Shown: piece after piece, positions 34,305 through 37,349 of the stretch
Layout: each line of letters opens with the position of its first letter
How positions within the stretch are numbered: the stretch's first letter is position 1
From: Prochloron didemni P4-Papua_New_Guinea
GTDB lineage: Bacteria > Cyanobacteriota > Cyanobacteriia > Cyanobacteriales > Prochloraceae
Reading direction: 5' to 3'
Length of the DNA stretch: 37,349 bases
NCBI GenBank assembly: GCA_000252485.1
Contig: JH611016.1
Coordinates: 1-37,349 of the forward strand
Program-made: the position numbers and the translations under genes
The notes under the pieces: generated by a model
Told to the model about the DNA's origin: nothing
Seen by the model: only the letters and a program-made list of their open reading frames with translations
The model's database searches: none

Positions 34305-34825
34305 TTATGAATCAGGTTGGGAATCACTACAACTACCAACAATAATTATCGCAGTAGAGCCTCTTTTAGGACATACCATGACTTTTCGTTCTCTTTGTTC
34401 ATCCCGATCGCAATATTTTTTATCATCAGGACAATAGGTTTCTGTCTGTTATACTTTTTTCCTTGCTCTGACTATTTTCTGTCTTTCTACATGGGCGATA
34501 AACTTGCCGGAATCTATGACCGTATTCCCATCTTTTATCTCATAGTAAAATTCATTGTCACCTGCCAATACTTTAAAACGATTCCGGTCATGACGAAAAC
34601 CAAGATTCACTTTCGCTTCCTCAGAAGATCTCCCTTCATCATATTCGTGCGATCGCTATAAGGAAAAGGAGCGCTCGCCACTCCAATAGTCTGATTTTCA
34701 ATTCTAACTCTTCTACCTTTTTTTGGCGTAATTTTCTGGTTATAAAACCCCACCGAAGTATAACCCTGTGCTTCTCCAGGACATTCCCCGGTATAGACAT
34801 AATAGGGGATAGTTAAAAAGAACAA
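34305..34825 (-). pseudogene. Decayed gene with frameshift, stop and missing 5' end
   Basis: On the minus strand the frame starts in LTIPYYVYTGECPGEAQGYT and runs through VGFYNQKITPKKGRRVRIEN to SDRTN near 34640. There the frame shifts by one missing base and continues DEGRSSEEAKVNLGFRHDRN to KKV, a TAA at 34449-34451, and then in the same frame QTETYCPDDKKYCDRDEQRE, finishing at GSCSDSQPDS (stop 34305-34307). One indel, one nonsense codon and no start make it a pseudogene. The product is unknown. Confidence 0.6.
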
Positions 34826-35011
34826 CGCCTAAGACTAGAAAAACTCCTTAGAAAAAACCCCAGCCTACGCCCCAGTGTAACGGAAGTTATTGAGGAAGTC
34901 TATCCCCTCGCTAGTCTCAGCGCGGAACGAGAAACAGGATTATCTACCTTTCCCGATACCTGTCCCTACAGCCCGAAGGAAATCCTATCTTCTAAATTTC
35001 TACCAGAGTAA
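34820..35011 (+). pseudogene. DUF29 gene, C-terminal fragment
   Basis: The frame reads EQRLRLEKLLRKNPSLRPSV, TEVIEEVYPLASLSAERETG, and LSTFPDTCPYSPKEILSSKF up to LPE-stop, the familiar DUF29 C-terminus. It has no start. The CCCCTCGCTAGTCTCA within it (34904-34919) recurs at 32596-32611 in the N-terminal fragment. It also overlaps the broken 5' end of the decayed gene on the other strand, at 34820-34825, which marks the junction. Confidence 0.7.
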
Positions 35012-35039
35012 ATCTTTTATAAGAACAAATAACAAATAA

Positions 35040-36116
<1,077 letters not shown>

Positions 36117-36180
36117 TAGCAATTGAACAATTAACATTGTTCATTGTTCATTGTTAATTGTTCATTGCTCATTGCTATAG
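36117..36180. mobile_element. Mini MITE hairpin M7 between convergent genes
   Basis: It begins TAGCAATTGAACAATTAAC directly after the por TAA and ends TTCATTGCTCATTGCTATAG; the two halves are inverted repeats of the M1-M3 left end. The other end supplies the TAG stop (36175-36177) of the EamA gene on the minus strand. It may double as a bidirectional terminator. Confidence 0.7.
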
Positions 36181-37068
36181 AATAAATAAAACCCCAATCC
36201 CTCCTACAGCGATTAAAGCACCCAAAACAGCTCGCCAACTAATAGTTTCTCCTCTAAAAACCACGATAGGCAAAACAAATAAAGGACTAGTAGCTAGCAA
36301 AGTTTGGGCTATTCCCGCAAGAGAAAATTTGAGAGAAGTCTGTTGCAACCAAATACCCAAATAAGTACTAAAAAAAGCCGCTATTAAGATGGAAAGTAGC
36401 AGTTTTTTAGATTTAAATTGTTCTTGCCAATGTTCCCTGGGATTATTGCTGAAAGGCAACAAACAGGAAACCGCTATAGTTCCCCCAATTAATCTTATCA
36501 AAGTACTCAATAAAGGATTAAAATTGGATTCGATTAAAGCAAAACGAGACAGCACAGCACCGTTAGCCTGAGCAACTGCAGCCAACACTGCCCAAATAAT
36601 TCCTTTGAGAGAAGTTTCCTTGTTTTCCTTTGAATCTGGATTTCTTTCAGAGATTACCCAAGCTACTCCACTAACAGTTAAAATAATACCTAACCAAGCA
36701 GTATAATTCAATCTTTCTTGTAAGAAAACTAATGCTATTAAAGCTGTCATGGGAGGAGCTAAAGTTTCGATTAATAAGGTTCGCCTCGCTCCTAAATTAT
36801 TGAGAGCAGTAAAAAAAGCTGTATCTCCCAAACCAATGCCAATAATACCGCTGAGTAAGAGGACAGAAACGGGGATTAAGTCTAGTCTGGGTAAGGGAGA
36901 GTTGAGGAAAAGCAAGGTGAGGAAAATGAAGATTATTCCTGCTATTCCTTTGCCTAAATTTAATTGCAAGGGGGGTATTTCTTGTCCTAAGATGCCGTAA
37001 ACTACAGAAGATACGGCCCAGAGCAGTGCTGCAGTTAATGCTGCTATTTCTCCCGTGAAATCAGTCAT
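36175..37068 (-). CDS. EamA (DMT superfamily) transporter
   Basis: A 297-residue integral membrane protein with about ten transmembrane helices in two EamA repeats (about residues 4-140 and 155-295). It starts MTDFTGEIAALTAALLWAVS, where the family's N-terminal helix is typical, and has LNYTAWLGIILTVSGVAWVI at the end of the first repeat. DMT transporters export metabolites, amino acids or drugs; the substrate here is unknown. It converges on por, and its stop lies in a MITE end. A GTGGATA array lies directly upstream of its start. Confidence 0.9.
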   Translation of the reverse strand: MTDFTGEIAALTAALLWAVSSVVYGILGQEIPPLQLNLGKGIAGIIFIFLTLLFLNSPLPRLDLIPVSVLLLSGIIGIGLGDTAFFTALNNLGARRTLLIETLAPPMTALIALVFLQERLNYTAWLGIILTVSGVAWVISERNPDSKENKETSLKGIIWAVLAAVAQANGAVLSRFALIESNFNPLLSTLIRLIGGTIAVSCLLPFSNNPREHWQEQFKSKKLLLSILIAAFFSTYLGIWLQQTSLKFSLAGIAQTLLATSPLFVLPIVVFRGETISWRAVLGALIAVGGIGVLFIL

Positions 37069-37070
37069 TA

Positions 37071-37104
37071 GAGTGGATAGTGGATAGTGGATAGTGGATA
37101 GTTA
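37071..37104. repeat. GTGGATA heptamer array
   Basis: Four to five units of GTGGATA lie between the EamA start and the end of the small membrane gene; in the sense of EamA they read TATCCAC. Confidence 0.85.
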
Positions 37105-37329
37105 ATACAGCAACCTGCGGTTGCTCCGACCTCTAGCAATCCTTCTGGCAACTGCTATAGTGTGATAAATAGTAGAGCCAATTAAGACGTAACCTTGAAT
37201 TAGAGTTAAAGCCACTAAGAGCGATCGCCAGCTTCCAGCATATTTGCTACAAATAGTTTTTACATCGTAGTATAGATTAAGGTTATCCCGTGGATTGAGA
37301 AACCGGGTTTCTTCCCAAAGTTTTAGCAT
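37102..37329 (-). CDS. Small hypothetical membrane protein, 75 aa
   Basis: One hydrophobic helix (about residues 36-58, SLLVALTLIQGYVLIGSTIY) lies between a charged N-terminus and a basic tail (RRIARGRSNRRLLY), so a single-pass protein with the positive end inside is likely. A TTAAGGAA ribosome-site-like stretch lies just before the ATG. The N-terminal coding region carries the common cyanobacterial AGAAACCGGGTTTCT palindrome (37300-37315), so part of the frame may be repeat-derived. No family recognised. Confidence 0.5.
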   Translation of the reverse strand: MLKLWEETRFLNPRDNLNLYYDVKTICSKYAGSWRSLLVALTLIQGYVLIGSTIYHTIAVARRIARGRSNRRLLY

Positions 37330-37349
37330 TATTCCTTAAAATAATAAGA

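Noticed and set aside
34317-34661. 114-codon plus-strand ORF
   Set aside because: It is antisense to a decayed minus-strand gene and looks like a shadow, rich in Phe and Ile.

Overview
The window comes from a cyanobacterium, probably a filamentous one with a repeat-rich genome. The evidence is psbO, a light-dependent protochlorophyllide reductase, a PII protein with Ser49, a SigF-type sigma factor, abundant GCGATCGC (HIP1) octamers, and above all the N-terminal half of a split DnaE that ends in a split-intein fragment. I cannot name the species from sequence alone.

Layout. Positions 1-427 hold a degenerate group II intron 3' end and dispersed repeats. Positions 428-9349 are mostly housekeeping: two phosphohexomutase paralogs (428-1858 and 6988-8466, the second frameshifted near its 3' end), a LapA-like membrane protein, an alpha/beta hydrolase, a sigF / lipoprotein / small-protein group on the minus strand, psbO, rdgB and glnB. 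After a repeat-filled gap, 10189-14448 carries four minus-strand genes: a vMAP-type AAA NTPase, a DUF815 ATPase, a membrane-anchored coiled-coil protein and a DHNA-CoA-type thioesterase. Positions 14449-23054 are accessory: ydcF, a SMI1/KNR4 protein, HicAB, an Uma2 endonuclease and an S9 peptidase, set among MITE-like elements and gene relics. dnaE-N with intein-N lies at 23405-26029; dnaE-C is not in the window.

The most unusual block is 26122-32383. Two tandem genes encode giant 39-residue-repeat proteins with 11 and 15 near-identical full repeats, the same 41-residue N-cap and the same 168-residue C-cap. The repeat has the spacing of mTERF-type helical repeats, and its differences fall mostly at a few positions. 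Both genes have nearly the same 175-bp leader, the duplication reaches into the 3' end of a flanking higA, and a third decayed leader lies farther downstream. Upstream are toxin-antitoxin remnants, including an HNH/HigB chimera, and an LRR-protein relic.

Positions 32511-35011 are a mosaic. Fragments of a DUF29 gene, sharing a 16-bp direct repeat, bracket a methyltransferase, a SnoaL-like gene and a decayed gene. The window closes with por, an EamA transporter and a small membrane protein.

Two genome-scale habits stand out. Heptanucleotide arrays are placed by strand: stop-free CAACCAA or CAACAAA types directly before start codons, stop-rich GTTGATA types directly after stop codons. A MITE family with TATAGC/GCTATA ends sits on or next to stop codons of several genes.
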